Assembly (NCBI GenBank): GCA_947444055.1
Contig: CANEYR010000004.1
Span: forward strand, 1-39,819
Reading direction: 5' to 3'
Length of the DNA: 39,819 bases
Source: Planctomycetota bacterium
GTDB taxonomy: Bacteria > Planctomycetota > UBA1135 > UBA2386
Program-made: the position numbers and the translations under genes
The notes under the pieces: generated by a model
What the model saw: the letters and a program-made list of their open reading frames with translations, nothing else
Database searches by the model: none
Told to the model about the DNA's origin: nothing
Part shown: piece by piece, positions 1 to 10,345 of the stretch
Layout of the letters: every line of letters starts with the position of its first letter
Numbering within the stretch: position 1 is the stretch's first letter

Positions 1-1880
1 ACTTCTTCGGCAACGACGGCAAAGCCCTTGCCGGCTTCGCCAGCGCGGGCGGCTTCGACGGCGGCGTTGAGGGCGAGCAGGTTGGTTTGAAAGGCGATGC
101 CATCGATCGTGGTCATGATCTTGGCGACGGCGTTGGCCGCTTCTTGGGCTTCGCGCATTGCGGTCGCCATGCGCTGGGTCTCCAACTGGCCACTGGTCAC
201 AGCCGACTGTGCTGCCTGCGACAGTTCGTTGGCGTCGTGCGCCTTGGTGGCGCACGTGATGCTCAAATCGGCGATCTCGGCGATCGTCGCGCGCATCTCT
301 TGCAGGCTGGCGGCGGTGTGGCTGGCGCCGTCGGCCACCGACTTGCTGGTTTGGCGCAAGTCCGTGGTCGTGGTGTCGATCTGAACCACGCAGGTTTGCG
401 CCACCCCAATCGAGGTGCCCAGGTTGTCGAGGGCGGTATTCAGCGATTCGCCCATGCGGCCAATCTCGTCGTGGCTGGTGACCTTGGTGCGACCTCTCAG
501 GTCGCCCTGGGCGACGGCCGCCAGCAAGTCTGCACCTTCGCGCGCAGGCTTGGCGAGACGGCGCGCCAGCCACTGCCCGGCGGTGGCAACGCCGCAGCTG
601 ATCAGCGCCCACAGGATCGACAGCAGCCAGACGTAGCTCGACTGCCTTTGGGCGCCTGTTTCGCGAATGGCGGTAGCCGTGGCCAGAGCCTCGCTGGTTT
701 GTTGTTCGAGGCAAACCGTCCAGCGATGGCCGAAGAATTCGACGGGTGCGAACGCGCCGATGACCGCCTTCTCGGCGTAGTTCAGGTAGTGCGCGACCGC
801 ATTCTCACCCTGACCAGCCCGCTTCGTGGCGTCGGTGCTGACGGTGCCTTTCGCGGCATCCTTGAAGCTCGCTTGCACCGTGCGGTGTTCCTTGTCCTGG
901 TGCGAATCGCTGCGCATCAGCCCGTCGGCGCCAACCAGGAACGCTTCGCCCGTTTCGCCCAATCCCGCGCGCTGGCTCATCACCCGCGTGATGCGATCAA
1001 GCGGCAGTTGCACGGCGATGGCGCCGACCAAGGTGTCGCCAGCGAACACTGGCGAGGCGGCGAACGCGGCTGGCGCCTCGTACGACGCTGGATAGCGACG
1101 GAAGTCGGTGACGCGAACGGTGCCGCGCGGGGCCGCCATTGCGGCCTTCACCGCTTCGGCCAAACCGGTCTGTGCGTGCGCGCCCTGGGTCAGCGAGGTC
1201 GCGAAGTCGAGTTCCTTGAACACCGTGTAGATGACGGTGCCATCGGTGTTGATCAGGAAGACGTCGTAGTAGCCGATGCGTTCGACCAGTTGGCGAAACC
1301 AAGGTTGTAATTCGCGGTGCAGGCGCCCGTAGGTCGAGCTGTCGCCGTCGAGATGATCGAGCAGGTGCTTCTTGCCGAGCGGGTTCTGGTTGGCTTGCAC
1401 GTACGTGTATTGCAGCGCGACGGCGTTGGCGTCGAGTCGCGCCAGCCAAGGATCACTGGGCGAGGCGGCACCGGCGTTCTGACGGCCGTACTCGGCGCCA
1501 AATTGTCCGGTGTAGTACTGGCCGAGTTCCCCGCGGAGCGCGGCGACACGACCCTCGTCGGCTTGCACCTCGGCGGCGTGTCCGGCGTAGGCGGTCGTCA
1601 ACTGCTGCAGTGCGAGTGCCGTCTGCGGCGAGCCCGCGAGCAGGGACACATCGTTGTCGATCGAGCGCGAGTACTCTTCGAGCGCTTGCCGCATGCAATC
1701 ACGCAGCGCGCCGAGTCGCGAATCGGTGTCCTTGCTAAAGCCCTGCTCGGCCGTCGCGGTGGCTTCCTGCAGCAATGCGCTGCCCTGCACCAAGGCCAGG
1801 ATCGCCAGGGCGGTGACCGGCAGTACACCGCAAACGATGCTGAAGAGGACGAGTTTGGCTTGGAGCGAGGGTTTCTTCAT
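1..1880 (-). CDS. Methyl-accepting chemotaxis protein (3' end outside window)
   Basis: Membrane chemoreceptor that would signal to CheA/CheW. Reading the minus strand from the ATG at 1880-1878 gives an uninterrupted frame of 626 residues to the window edge. It has a first membrane segment at about residues 10-30 and a large periplasmic sensor with dCache-like strands ([29 protein letters not shown]). A second membrane segment lies at about 413-434, followed by a HAMP linker ([20 protein letters not shown]). A coiled coil then enters the conserved hairpin tip ([20 protein letters not shown], then [11 protein letters not shown]). The window cuts the gene at the tip, so the C-terminal helix and any CheR/CheB tail are not visible. 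The ligand is unknown. It is transcribed away from the HEAT/Bat operon and no other che gene is in view. Confidence 0.95.
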   Translation of the reverse strand, partial: MKKPSLQAKLVLFSIVCGVLPVTALAILALVQGSALLQEATATAEQGFSKDTDSRLGALRDCMRQALEEYSRSIDNDVSLLAGSPQTALALQQLTTAYAGHAAEVQADEGRVAALRGELGQYYTGQFGAEYGRQNAGAASPSDPWLARLDANAVALQYTYVQANQNPLGKKHLLDHLDGDSSTYGRLHRELQPWFRQLVERIGYYDVFLINTDGTVIYTVFKELDFATSLTQGAHAQTGLAEAVKAAMAAPRGTVRVTDFRRYPASYEAPAAFAASPVFAGDTLVGAIAVQLPLDRITRVMSQRAGLGETGEAFLVGADGLMRSDSHQDKEHRTVQASFKDAAKGTVSTDATKRAGQGENAVAHYLNYAEKAVIGAFAPVEFFGHRWTVCLEQQTSEALATATAIRETGAQRQSSYVWLLSILWALISCGVATAGQWLARRLAKPAREGADLLAAVAQGDLRGRTKVTSHDEIGRMGESLNTALDNLGTSIGVAQTCVVQIDTTTTDLRQTSKSVADGASHTAASLQEMRATIAEIADLSITCATKAHDANELSQAAQSAVTSGQLETQRMATAMREAQEAANAVAKIMTTIDGIAFQTNLLALNAAVEAARAGEAGKGFAVVAEE

Positions 1881-1923
1881 GCTGGGCAATCTCTCGTCGA
1901 GGCTATCGGGGGGGCGATGGCCC

Positions 1924-1976
1924 TTGGCTTGAGCCAAAGCCTGCAATGGGCCGTGCGAGGCCCCTCCGGCCATTGC
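1924..1976. repeat. Two adjacent hairpins in the divergent region
   Basis: TTGGCT, a 2-base spacer and AGCCAA form a short palindrome at 1924-1937. Just beyond it, GCAATGGGCCG (1943-1953) pairs with CGGCCATTGC (1967-1976) to give a 10-bp stem with a single bulged G. Both lie upstream of the chemoreceptor start on the minus strand, so they could sit in its 5' leader. They could equally be operator or terminator structures. No T-tract follows on either side. Confidence 0.4.
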
Positions 1977-2016
1977 CTCGGCGGTTGCGAACGACCCGAC
2001 GGAGGCATCCGTGCAG

Positions 2017-2045
2017 GGGACAAGCCGCCGACCGCTCGCTAGCAT
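2017..2045 (+). promoter_or_regulatory. Candidate sigma70-type promoter for the HEAT/Bat operon
   Basis: GGGACA (2017-2022) and TAGCAT (2040-2045) are separated by 17 bases, 69 bases before the chosen start at 2114. The -10 is preceded by GC, as in other candidate promoters in this window. The match is suggestive only. Confidence 0.35.
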
Positions 2046-2113
2046 TCCGCGCCTGCCGTTCTCCCCGACCCTGCCCCGCCCCAGGCAGGCCGCCTCCCCG
2101 TCGGATCCACGCA

Positions 2114-4984
2114 ATGACTCTCGCTGCCACGCTCTTGCTGTTTGCCCTCCCCCAGGTCTTTCCAGGTGGTGACATCAGGTTGCCGCCGCGCGCCGAAGGT
2201 CCCGCCGCGGCGGCCGCGGTGGTGCGCCCGCTGACTGAGGTCGAACGGTTCCGCCGCGACCTCGGCGCCATGCAGGGACCGCCCGCGTCGGTCGATGCGA
2301 AGTTGCAGGAGATGGCGGCGGCCTATGCCGCGCCCGCCATGGAAGCGCTGATTCTGGAAGTGGCGCGCAGCGCGCGCGCCAACGAGATGATCAACCTGAT
2401 GCCGGTCGCGCGGCGCTTTGGCATGAGTTCGCCGCGAGTGGCGGACGAGTTGTTGTTCCAGTTGCTGGCGCGCCCCTTGGCGGAAGCCACGCGGCCAGTG
2501 GTCGAGACCATGGCGGCACTCAAGGGGCCCGCGGGCAAAGCGGCGCTGCAAGAGTGCATTCGCGGGCGCATCGCCGGTGTGCGCCGGTATGCCGCCGAAG
2601 TGCTGGTGCCGATGCTGTCGCCCGAGGATCTGCCGTTCGCCCTGCAGTTGTCGCGCGAGCAGTCGTTGGACCTGCAGATGCGCGGCATCGACTTGCTGCG
2701 GGCGTTGCCAGGCGAGGCGCCAGCCCAACGATTGGTGGAGTTGTTGTCGAAGGACTCGGCGTTGGCGGGCGTGGCCTGCCACGCGCTCATCGGGCTTGGT
2801 GCCGCCGCGGTGCCGGCGATGCAGCAGATCGTGCAGCAGCCCGCGATCGATCGTGGCTTTGCGTACGCGGCGTTTGCGTTGGCGCAAATCGGCCAGCAGT
2901 TGCCCGAGTCGGTGTTTCCCGCTTCAGCGGCGCCACGGTTGGCGGCGCGGCTGGGTGACCCGGAGTTGCTGTCGCGCAGTCTCGCGGCGATTCCGTTGGC
3001 GGACCTGTTGTTTTCCGGAGTTGCCGTCGACGGCGTCAGCGATGCGGCCGTGGTCGAAGCCCTGCTCGACGTCGTGCAGCCTCTGCAGTTCGTGCCCAAC
3101 CTCGACTTGCTGCGACGTCCTGCGGAGGAACGTTTGCTGCGAGGGACCGGCCGGCTGGCCTTTGGTGACGGGCTGCCGTGGCGCGCCTGGTGGAAGGAGC
3201 AGAAGGCAGGGTTCGCGGGTGTTCGCGCGCGCGTGGCGGTGGATGCGAGCAACGTTGCCAATGCCGTGGTCACGTGGCGACACGAGGATCGGCATGTGCG
3301 ACTGATCGCCGAAGGCTTGGCGGATTCGACGCCGGTCGTGGGCGCTACCGAAGTCGTGCTGACCGCGGCGCAGATGCAGTCGTTGGTCAACGAGATGACC
3401 GTGGCTGGCTTTGGCGACGAAGCGGCGATGCGCAGCGATTCGGCGCTGCCGCGCGTGCGTTCGGTGCAGGTGCAGTTGCCGACCGGCCGCGCCCAGGTGG
3501 CGATGCCGATGGCGCCGCATGGGCGCTTCGACGCGATGGTGACGCTCTTGCAGCGGCAGCTGGACGACGAGACGTGGCAGCTCTATCGCCAGCCGCAGGA
3601 TGAACCCGAACGCGGCGCGTTCTGGCGCACGGAGCGGCGCTGGCGCGACGCCAACCCCGGGTCGCTGGACCGGGGGCGTCGCTTCGCCCACCGCGTGGTC
3701 GCCAATTGGCCGACGTTGTCGCTGGCTCTGCGCACGCGTGCGATCGACCAAATCGTTGCGCACGCGGATCGCAAGCAACTGCTGGCGGACGCCGACAGCG
3801 AACGTGCCTTGACGGTGCTCGCGGGCCTATCCGAACTGCAAGCGATCGACTTGCGATTGCTCGAGTTGGTGGCCTCGGTCGGCGGCGATCGCGCCTGGCG
3901 CCGTGCTGTGGACTTGGCCGTGCGCAGCAAGGGCGGCGGGCAAGCGGCGGTGCGGGCGGTGTTCGCGGTGCTCGGCCCTGACGCTGTGCTCAGTGCGCTC
4001 ACCGATGAGAACCCGCTGGTGCGTCGGGCCGGCATCGACGAGATCATGGTGGTGCGCGACCAGCGCGCAGCGGCGCGCCTCGTCGAATTGCTAGCCGATC
4101 CCGACGTCGACGTGCGCCGCGCCGCGGCGGGTGCCTGCGGGCATCTGCAGATTGCCGCCGCCGCCAAGCCTCTGATCGACACGATTGTGACTGACGACAC
4201 CCCGCCGCAACTGCGGCGTGATTGCTTGCGGGCTTTGGGCCGCGTCGGTGGCGACCTGGCGTTCCCGGTATTGCAGCGCTCGCTGATGTCGCAGGCGCCC
4301 GAAGACAAGGACGCCGCCATGCGCGGTCTCGGCGACCTGCGCGACCCCCGCGCGGCCAGTGTGCTCGCGGACTTGGTCGTGGTCGGCCATGGCAAAGATC
4401 TCGGCACGTTGGCGCGCATGCACCTGCAGCGGCAGCCGGGCACGTTCGCGATTCCTGCCCTGCGCGGTCAGTTGGACGCCGTCAAAGATGCGCAGATCCG
4501 CGACCAGTTGGTGCTGTTGCTCGCTGGCTATCACGAGCCGTCGGTGGTGCCCGACCTGCTCGATCTGCTGCGCAACCCAAGGCTGGCTGGGCAGGCCGCG
4601 TTGTTGCTGGAAGGCACGACGGGACTGTCGTTTGCCGATGCCCAGGATCGGGTCGACTTGGCGGATGCTTGGTATCGCCAGCACCAAGCCGCGAGCCAGT
4701 GGCAATGGCTGCTCGATGCCTTGAAGGCCAACGAAGTCGGCACGTCGTTGCGCGCCGAGCACTTTGCCGCGACGGCCGGACTGGCACCGGTCAGCGAGCT
4801 GGCCCGTCTGCTGGTCGAACTCAAGCAGCCGCGCCTGTGGGCGTTGACGGCTGCGGTCTTGCGAACGGTCGCCAAGACGGACTTCGGCGCCGTGACCCAG
4901 CAGGCGTCGGCAGAGGCGCGCGAAGCGGTGGCGGCGCGCTACCGCCTGCTCGTCGACGCGGCACGATCGGCCCAGGGTCGCTGA
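2114..4984 (+). CDS. Exported HEAT-repeat protein, 956 aa
   Basis: Large protein of unknown specific function. The frame is open further upstream, but the ATG at 2114 is the one that gives a signal-peptide-like start ([19 protein letters not shown]); the upstream extension is Arg/Pro-rich and implausible. Alanine/leucine-rich helical pairs typical of HEAT repeats are spread through the protein. They are clearest at about residues 110-300 and again at about 620-840 (for example [20 protein letters not shown] and [18 protein letters not shown]). HEAT arrays are protein-protein interaction scaffolds. The stop codon is followed immediately by the GTG of the next gene, so it probably heads or belongs to the Bat operon. 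A periplasmic scaffold for the Bat complex is a guess based on context. Confidence 0.85.
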   Translation: MTLAATLLLFALPQVFPGGDIRLPPRAEGPAAAAAVVRPLTEVERFRRDLGAMQGPPASVDAKLQEMAAAYAAPAMEALILEVARSARANEMINLMPVARRFGMSSPRVADELLFQLLARPLAEATRPVVETMAALKGPAGKAALQECIRGRIAGVRRYAAEVLVPMLSPEDLPFALQLSREQSLDLQMRGIDLLRALPGEAPAQRLVELLSKDSALAGVACHALIGLGAAAVPAMQQIVQQPAIDRGFAYAAFALAQIGQQLPESVFPASAAPRLAARLGDPELLSRSLAAIPLADLLFSGVAVDGVSDAAVVEALLDVVQPLQFVPNLDLLRRPAEERLLRGTGRLAFGDGLPWRAWWKEQKAGFAGVRARVAVDASNVANAVVTWRHEDRHVRLIAEGLADSTPVVGATEVVLTAAQMQSLVNEMTVAGFGDEAAMRSDSALPRVRSVQVQLPTGRAQVAMPMAPHGRFDAMVTLLQRQLDDETWQLYRQPQDEPERGAFWRTERRWRDANPGSLDRGRRFAHRVVANWPTLSLALRTRAIDQIVAHADRKQLLADADSERALTVLAGLSELQAIDLRLLELVASVGGDRAWRRAVDLAVRSKGGGQAAVRAVFAVLGPDAVLSALTDENPLVRRAGIDEIMVVRDQRAAARLVELLADPDVDVRRAAAGACGHLQIAAAAKPLIDTIVTDDTPPQLRRDCLRALGRVGGDLAFPVLQRSLMSQAPEDKDAAMRGLGDLRDPRAASVLADLVVVGHGKDLGTLARMHLQRQPGTFAIPALRGQLDAVKDAQIRDQLVLLLAGYHEPSVVPDLLDLLRNPRLAGQAALLLEGTTGLSFADAQDRVDLADAWYRQHQAASQWQWLLDALKANEVGTSLRAEHFAATAGLAPVSELARLLVELKQPRLWALTAAVLRTVAKTDFGAVTQQASAEAREAVAARYRLLVDAARSAQGR

Positions 4985-5416
4985 GTGCGCGGCGGCTCCT
5001 GGCCTTGGCTTGGTGCTGCCGCCCTGGTGTTCTTCGGGCTGTTTTTTGGCCAGCGCCAGCGGTCGACCTTCTTGGCGATCGAGCAGAACCGGGCGGACCT
5101 AGCCGCTACCGCAGTGCGCCACGGGCTGGCCCTGGCCGAAGTGATGGCCCTGCGTGACCTGATCGGCAGCGCGGCTGCGTTGGCCGACCACGAAGCGGCG
5201 GCTGCGAGCTTTGCCCGCGAACGGGCGCTGCTCGGCGATGCGTTGGCGGCGGTGGCAGTGGCCGGTGCCCCAAAACTTGCGCACGCGCAGCGCCTGCTGG
5301 CGCCCGATGCGGCCACCGCCTGGCAGCGATTCTGCACCGATCCGGCCGCCGTTCCTGGCCTTCGCTATCTGGCAATTTGCGAACGCTTTGCGACACGAGT
5401 GGCAGCGCGCGATTGA
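4985..5416 (+). CDS. Small membrane-anchored protein, 143 aa, unknown function
   Basis: Starts with GTG directly after the TGA of the HEAT gene. The N-terminus (WPWLGAAALVFFGLFFGQRQ) is a single membrane segment. The rest is an alanine-rich, probably coiled helical domain without recognised motifs. The close junction suggests translational coupling with the HEAT protein. I do not recognise the family; a role with the downstream MoxR/Bat genes is inferred from position only. Confidence 0.65.
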   Translation: MRGGSWPWLGAAALVFFGLFFGQRQRSTFLAIEQNRADLAATAVRHGLALAEVMALRDLIGSAAALADHEAAAASFARERALLGDALAAVAVAGAPKLAHAQRLLAPDAATAWQRFCTDPAAVPGLRYLAICERFATRVAARD

Positions 5417-5440
5417 GGAGTCTTTCGCGATCGGTATCGT
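5413..5440 (+). promoter_or_regulatory. Candidate internal promoter before moxR
   Basis: TTGAGG (5413-5418) and TATCGT (5435-5440) with a 16-base spacer lie just upstream of moxR, overlapping the stop of the preceding gene. This would let moxR and the bat genes be transcribed apart from the HEAT gene. Confidence 0.4.
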
Positions 5441-5444
5441 CTGG

Positions 5445-5461
5445 GGCCGCTTTTCGCGGCC
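5445..5461. repeat. Perfect 6-bp GC hairpin in the moxR leader
   Basis: GGCCGC, a TTTTC loop and GCGGCC form a stable hairpin ending 10 bases before the moxR ATG. It could modulate translation or stability of the moxR-bat message. There is no T-tract, so a classical terminator is unlikely. Confidence 0.5.
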
Positions 5462-5471
5462 ACTCCCACGC

Positions 5472-6461
5472 ATGACCGACGTCGTCGCCATCGCCCAACG
5501 TATTCAGTCCGAGAGCAAGACCCTGCTGGCTGTGCGCAGTGCCCTGCAGTCGGTCATTGTCGGCCAGGACGCCCTGCTCGACGGTCTCTTGATCGCCCTT
5601 CTTGCCGACGGCCACGTGCTGCTCGAAGGCCTGCCCGGGCTCGCCAAGTCGCTCGCCGTGGCGTCGCTCGCGCGTTCGATCGGCGGGCACTTTCGGCGCA
5701 TCCAGTTCACGCCGGACTTGCTGCCCGCGGACCTCGTCGGCACGCACGTCTACAACCCGAAGACCGGTGATTGGCAGGTCAAGGAAGGGCCGATCTTCGC
5801 CAACTTCGTGTTGGCCGATGAAATCAACCGCGCGCCCGCGAAGGTGCAGTCGGCCTTGCTTGAAGCGATGCAAGAACGGCAAGTGACGTTGGCGGGGGAT
5901 ACGCGGCGCTTGCCGGATCCTTTCTTGGTGCTGGCGACGCAGAATCCGGTCGAGCAAGAAGGCACCTACGCGCTGCCCGAGGCGCAGATCGACCGCTTCA
6001 TGGTCAAGCTGGTGGTCGGCTACCCGACCAAGCAAGAAGAGCTGCGCATCATCGACCGCATGGCTGGAATCGGCGCCTCGACGGAGGTCAAGCAAGCGAC
6101 GACGCCGCAAGACCTGCTGCGCATGCGCGCCTTGCTCGACACGATCTATCTCGATGACAAGGTCAAGGGCTACATCGTCGACCTGGTGTTCGCGACCCGC
6201 GAGCCCGAGCAGGTTGGGTTGGCCAAGCTCAAGCCATTCATCCTGTATGGGGCGTCGCCGCGCGCTTCGTTGGCGCTGGCGCGGACGTCGCGCGCGCGCG
6301 CGTTCCTGGAAGGTCGCGGGTTCGTGACGCCGCAAGACGTCAAGGCGGTCGGCACGATGGTGATGCGGCACCGAGTGCTGACGACCTATGAAGCCGAGGC
6401 CGAAGGCGTCACCAGCGAGCAGGTGCTCAAGACCGTGTTCGACACCGTGCGCGTGCCCTAG
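5472..6461 (+). CDS. moxR: MoxR-family AAA+ ATPase
   Basis: MoxR ATPases are chaperone-like and usually act with VWA-domain proteins encoded next to them, as here. The 329-residue protein has the expected family length. Walker A is GLPGLAKS at residues 53-60, Walker B is VLADEINRAP at about 115-125, and the sensor-1 segment is LATQNPVEQEG. The ATG at 5472 was chosen because the frame upstream lies in the preceding gene and does not resemble the family; MTDVVAIAQRIQSE is a typical start. It is followed 38 bases later by the DUF58 gene, the standard MoxR-DUF58-BatA-BatB order. Confidence 0.95.
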   Translation: MTDVVAIAQRIQSESKTLLAVRSALQSVIVGQDALLDGLLIALLADGHVLLEGLPGLAKSLAVASLARSIGGHFRRIQFTPDLLPADLVGTHVYNPKTGDWQVKEGPIFANFVLADEINRAPAKVQSALLEAMQERQVTLAGDTRRLPDPFLVLATQNPVEQEGTYALPEAQIDRFMVKLVVGYPTKQEELRIIDRMAGIGASTEVKQATTPQDLLRMRALLDTIYLDDKVKGYIVDLVFATREPEQVGLAKLKPFILYGASPRASLALARTSRARAFLEGRGFVTPQDVKAVGTMVMRHRVLTTYEAEAEGVTSEQVLKTVFDTVRVP

Positions 6462-6499
6462 TCGCCGCATTCCTTCAACCAGCGGCAATCGACACAGTC

Positions 6500-7441
6500 A
6501 TGGCCCGGGCACTCGATCCCGAACTGCTGGCGGAAGCGCGGCGCATTCAGGTGCGCGCCGACCGCATGGTCACGGACGTGATGTCCGGTGGCTACAGCTC
6601 TGTGTTTCGCGGCTCGGGCATCGAGTTCGACGAGGTGCGCGAGTTTGCGGAAGGCGACGAACTGCGCTCGGTCGACTGGAACGTGACGGCGCGGGTGGGG
6701 CGACCGTTCGTCAAGAAGTTCGTCGAGGAGCGCGAGCTGACGGTGTTGTTCTTGCTCGACATGTCGGCCTCGATGGCATTCGGCACGCGTCCGCAGGGCC
6801 AGCCAGTGCGGCGTTCGGCGGCGACAACCGCCGCCTTGTTTGTCGGCTGCGTCGCCTTCGCCGCGGCTCGCAACAACGACAAGGCGGGGCTGATCACGTT
6901 CACCGATCGCGTGACGCGCTATGTGCCGGCGAAGAAAGGCCGCAACCACGTGCTGCGGCTGATTCGCGAAGCCTGCGAGCCGCCGACGAGCGGGGCGCGC
7001 ACCGACTTGGCGAACGCGCTCGACTACGCTGGCCGCGTGCAGCGACGGCGCGCGATCGTGTTCGTCGTCAGTGACTTTTTAGGCGATGACTTCACGCCGA
7101 AGTTGCGGTTGTTGGCCCAGCGTCACGACGTGATCGCGGTGCGCATTCGCGATCCGTTCGCCGCGGGGCTCGATCGCGCCAATGGCGACGTCGCGGCGCT
7201 GCCGAACGTCGGGCTCGTGCACCTCGCCGATCCCGAGACCGGACGCACGTTCCTGGTCGACACCGCTAGTGCCGCCGTGCGCGCGCGCGTGCGCGCCAAT
7301 TGGCAGGCGGAGCGGCAACGGCTGCTGGAAGTCACGCGTCGCGCGCGCGTCGACTTGCTCGACGTGGCAACCGCGGGCTCGGTCGCCGATCCGCTGATGC
7401 GCTTCTTCCGCATGCGCGAACTGCGTGGAGCCAAGCGATGA
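6500..7441 (+). CDS. DUF58 / VWA-like protein of the Bat cluster
   Basis: 313 residues. It contains the DUF58 signature FAEGDELRSVDWNVTARVG at about residues 50-70 and a degenerate von Willebrand A fold whose metal site reads LLDMSASM. No membrane segment is evident, so it is probably cytoplasmic or peripheral. DUF58 proteins accompany MoxR and BatA/BatB in operons linked to aerotolerance, envelope stress or metallocofactor assembly in other bacteria; the biochemical role is unsettled. Its TGA overlaps the next ATG (ATGA). Confidence 0.93.
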   Translation: MARALDPELLAEARRIQVRADRMVTDVMSGGYSSVFRGSGIEFDEVREFAEGDELRSVDWNVTARVGRPFVKKFVEERELTVLFLLDMSASMAFGTRPQGQPVRRSAATTAALFVGCVAFAAARNNDKAGLITFTDRVTRYVPAKKGRNHVLRLIREACEPPTSGARTDLANALDYAGRVQRRRAIVFVVSDFLGDDFTPKLRLLAQRHDVIAVRIRDPFAAGLDRANGDVAALPNVGLVHLADPETGRTFLVDTASAAVRARVRANWQAERQRLLEVTRRARVDLLDVATAGSVADPLMRFFRMRELRGAKR

Positions 7442-8385
7442 GGCTCGGCCGCGCGTCGCTGTCGGTGGTGCTCGTGATCGCGGCCGCCTGCAACGGCCCG
7501 GAGGCGCCGTGGACCGCCGCCCCCGCCACCAAGATCGACCTGAAGGTGAGGGTCGAGCCGTCGACAGTGCAGTTGCTGCAACCAGTCACGGTGACGCTGG
7601 ACCTGTTCACGCTGGCTGGCGTCGACGCGGAGTTCTCGCCGCAAGTCGACGGCAAGGACTTCGCTGTGACGATCGTCGGCGGCGCGGATGTCGCGTTGTT
7701 CGGCGGCACCTGGCGGCGCACCACGCTGCGCTGCAAGCCACTGCGCGGGCCCGGCGAACTGCTGCTGCCGTCGTTCGTCGCCAACAGCAAGGACGGCGTT
7801 GGCAGCGCGTCTGTGCCCGAACAGAAGATCACCGTGGTGACGACCCTGGCGGGTGCTGCCGCCGCGATCGAAGCGCCCGGCGAGCCGTTCTCGACGCCGT
7901 TCCAAGGGTGGTGGTGGATCGCGGCGGCCGTCGCCGGACTGGTGGCGTGCGTTGGCACGTGTTGGCTGTTGCGCGCGCGCCACACCGCGCGTCCAGAAGC
8001 CCATGCGGTGGCAGTGCCGCCGCACGTGAAGGCCTTGCGGGCGTTGCAGCGCTTGCATGCCGCCAGCCGCACGACGCGCGGTGAGATCGAGTCGTTCTAC
8101 GTCGAGGTCTCGCAAGTGCTGCGCGTCTACTTGGAGGAGCGCTTTGCGTTGTGCGCACCCGAGCGCACGACGGAGGAGTTCCTGCGCGAACTCGAAGGCG
8201 GCGACCAGTTGGCCAAGGACCACCGCACCGAACTCGAGCGCTTCTTGTCGCAGTGTGACCTGGTCAAGTTCGCGGCGTTCGTGCCGAGTGAAGGCGACCA
8301 TCTGACGACGTGGGCGTTGGCGGCCACGTTCGTCGAGGCCACTCGCAGCGATCGCGCGCTAGCAGTGGCGGAGGCGGTCGCATGA
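7438..8385 (+). CDS. Membrane protein resembling the BatD C-terminal module (DUF4381-like)
   Basis: 315 residues. The start ATG overlaps the DUF58 stop. The N-terminus (VVLVIAAACNG) looks like a lipoprotein signal with a weak lipobox ending at Cys18. The periplasmic part has a beta-rich segment (about 30-135, PVTVTLDLFTLAG), then a membrane helix (about 160-182, WWWIAAAVAGLVACVGTCWLL). A cytoplasmic helical domain carries FYVEVSQVLRVYLEERFAL, typical of proteins that sit next to BatA. The family assignment rests on context and these motifs. It overlaps batA by four bases. Confidence 0.8.
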   Translation: MRLGRASLSVVLVIAAACNGPEAPWTAAPATKIDLKVRVEPSTVQLLQPVTVTLDLFTLAGVDAEFSPQVDGKDFAVTIVGGADVALFGGTWRRTTLRCKPLRGPGELLLPSFVANSKDGVGSASVPEQKITVVTTLAGAAAAIEAPGEPFSTPFQGWWWIAAAVAGLVACVGTCWLLRARHTARPEAHAVAVPPHVKALRALQRLHAASRTTRGEIESFYVEVSQVLRVYLEERFALCAPERTTEEFLRELEGGDQLAKDHRTELERFLSQCDLVKFAAFVPSEGDHLTTWALAATFVEATRSDRALAVAEAVA

Positions 8386-9362
8386 GCGAGTGGTTGCAAC
8401 TCGATGGCGGCTCACTGCTCGACCCTTGGTTCTTGCTGGTGATTCCCTTGGCGCTGCTCGGGGTGCTGTGGCGGGCGCGTTCGCCACGAGCGGCGTTGCC
8501 GACGGCGGCCGCGAGCTTGTTCGATGGCGTGCCGGTGACGTGGCGGCAACGGCTGCTGTGGATGCCGACCGCGACGAAGGTGCTGGCTGCCAGTTGTCTC
8601 GCGGTGGCACTGGCGCGGCCGATCCAGCGCGAGATCGTGCCGTTGACGGAACAGGGCATCGACATCGTGCTGGCCGTCGACACCAGTTCGTCGATGAACA
8701 TTCGCGACATGGACGCGGCCAAGAAGGTGCGGCGCATGGAGGCGGCGCGCGAGCGGGCGCTGCAGTTCGCGGCGTCGCGGCGCCACGACCGGGTCGGGCT
8801 CGTCGCGTTCGCTCGCTACGCGGAGCTGCGCTGCCCGTTGACGCTCGATGAAGAGGCGCTGCAGTCGTTTCTGGGCGTGGTCGAAACGGTGCCCGAAGGC
8901 AGCGAGCTCGATGGCACGGCGATCGGCACCGCCCTGCTGAAGTCGGTGCAAGTGCTGCAGAAGACCGACGGCAAGTCGCGCGTGATCGTGCTGTTGACCG
9001 ACGGCGAAAACACGGTGCACGACATCGCGCCGGCCGATGGTGCGAAGCTGGCGAAGGACGCCGGCATCCGCGTGCACACGATCGGCCTCGGCAAGGGCGT
9101 GCAAACGGCGATCGGCTTTCAAGCCCTCGATTTCCGCGAACTGCGCGCGATCGCTGAGACGACCGGCGGCAAGTTCTTTCAACCGCGCAGCGAGGAGGAT
9201 CTGGCGAAGGTCTACGCGCTCATCGACGAGCTGGAGAAGGTCGATCTCGAAGACCCGCGGTATCGCACGGTCGATCGCTTCGAGTTGCCGTTGGCGGCCG
9301 GGCTCGTACTGCTCCTGCTAGCACTACTGGCCGAAGTCCTGCTCTTTCGGAGGACCCCGTGA
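8382..9362 (+). CDS. batA: BatA-type VWA-domain membrane protein
   Basis: 326 residues. It has one or two N-terminal membrane segments (FLLVIPLALLGVLW; VLAASCLAVALA), a VWA domain with an intact MIDAS motif (AVDTSSSMN, then LLTDGENT), and a C-terminal membrane helix (AAGLVLLLLALLAEVLLF). This is the standard BatA/BatB architecture, with the VWA domain on the periplasmic side. The ATG overlaps the previous stop and the stop overlaps the GTG of batB, so translation is coupled. It is likely to act with MoxR and BatB in a membrane complex. Confidence 0.93.
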   Translation: MSEWLQLDGGSLLDPWFLLVIPLALLGVLWRARSPRAALPTAAASLFDGVPVTWRQRLLWMPTATKVLAASCLAVALARPIQREIVPLTEQGIDIVLAVDTSSSMNIRDMDAAKKVRRMEAARERALQFAASRRHDRVGLVAFARYAELRCPLTLDEEALQSFLGVVETVPEGSELDGTAIGTALLKSVQVLQKTDGKSRVIVLLTDGENTVHDIAPADGAKLAKDAGIRVHTIGLGKGVQTAIGFQALDFRELRAIAETTGGKFFQPRSEEDLAKVYALIDELEKVDLEDPRYRTVDRFELPLAAGLVLLLLALLAEVLLFRRTP

Positions 9363-10345
9363 GCGATCTCGTCTGGACCCGCGGGCACTTGTGGCCGTGC
9401 CTGTTCTTGGTGCCATTGGCTTGGGCTCTGACGTGGGCGTTGTTCGACCGCACGCGCCAGGCCGCGGCTCGCTACGGGGCTCTGGCGGCCAATGCGACCT
9501 CGCCGTTCGCGCGTTCGCTGCGCCTCACCGTGATGTTGCTGCTCGGGCTCTTGGCGTGGATGGATCCGCGGTTTGGCGACGAGCCGATTGCCGTCGAACG
9601 GCGCGGCCTCGACTTGATCTTCTGTCTGGACACGTCGCGCTCGATGCTAGCTCGCGACTTGGAGCCGACGCGGCTCGCGCGCGCGATGCAGGACATCCGC
9701 GCGGTGCTGCCGGCGCTGCAAGGTGGCGACCGCACCGGTCTCGTGGTGTTCGCCGGCCAAGCGAGGCTGTGGGTGCCGTTGACGCATGACATGGATTCGT
9801 TCCGGGTCTTGCTCGACGAAGTGGATACCGACGTCGTCAAGACGGGTGGCACCGACTTGGCCCAAGCACTGCGCAAGGCGCTCGAAGTCGCGGATCTCGA
9901 CAACGCCAAGACCACCGCAGTGGTGTTGTTGACCGACGGCGAGGACTTGGCGGGTGCTGGTCAGCAGGCGGCGAGTGAGCTGAAGGACAAGGGCTTGATC
10001 GTGCACACGATCGGCTATGGCAGTGCGCGCGGCAGCAAGATCACCGTGGCCGACGGGGCCAACGAAGGGTTCTTGCGCGATCGCGATGGCAACGAGGTGG
10101 TCTCGCGCATGGACGACGCGAGTTTGCGGGCGGTGGCCGCGGTCACGGGCGGCGAGTTCGTACGGGCCGAGTCGGTGGCGCTGCCGCTGAACGAACTGCA
10201 CAGCAAGCGCTTCCTGCCGATGCAGAAGCGCAGCTATGACGCCGGCGAAGAGACCGGCAAGCAGGCGCGGTACCAGTGGGTGCTGCTGCCCTTGCTAGCC
10301 TTGTTACTGTGGGAGATGGCACTGGCCGGAGGCCGACATCGATGA
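9359..10345 (+). CDS. batB: BatB-type VWA-domain membrane protein
   Basis: 328 residues from GTG at 9359, which overlaps the batA stop. N-terminal membrane segments (LWPCLFLVPLAWALTWALF; LTVMLLLGLLAWM) precede a VWA domain with MIDAS residues DTSRSM and VLLTDGEDLAGAG. A C-terminal helix (VLLPLLALLLWEMALAG) closes the protein. It is a paralogue of the preceding gene and has the BatB position. It overlaps batC by ATGA. Confidence 0.93.
   Translation: MSDLVWTRGHLWPCLFLVPLAWALTWALFDRTRQAAARYGALAANATSPFARSLRLTVMLLLGLLAWMDPRFGDEPIAVERRGLDLIFCLDTSRSMLARDLEPTRLARAMQDIRAVLPALQGGDRTGLVVFAGQARLWVPLTHDMDSFRVLLDEVDTDVVKTGGTDLAQALRKALEVADLDNAKTTAVVLLTDGEDLAGAGQQAASELKDKGLIVHTIGYGSARGSKITVADGANEGFLRDRDGNEVVSRMDDASLRAVAAVTGGEFVRAESVALPLNELHSKRFLPMQKRSYDAGEETGKQARYQWVLLPLLALLLWEMALAGGRHR

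Noticed and set aside
87-1310. 407-codon plus-strand open frame over the chemoreceptor
   Set aside because: The minus strand encodes a clear chemoreceptor with membrane segments, HAMP and signalling tip; the plus frame has no recognisable sequence.
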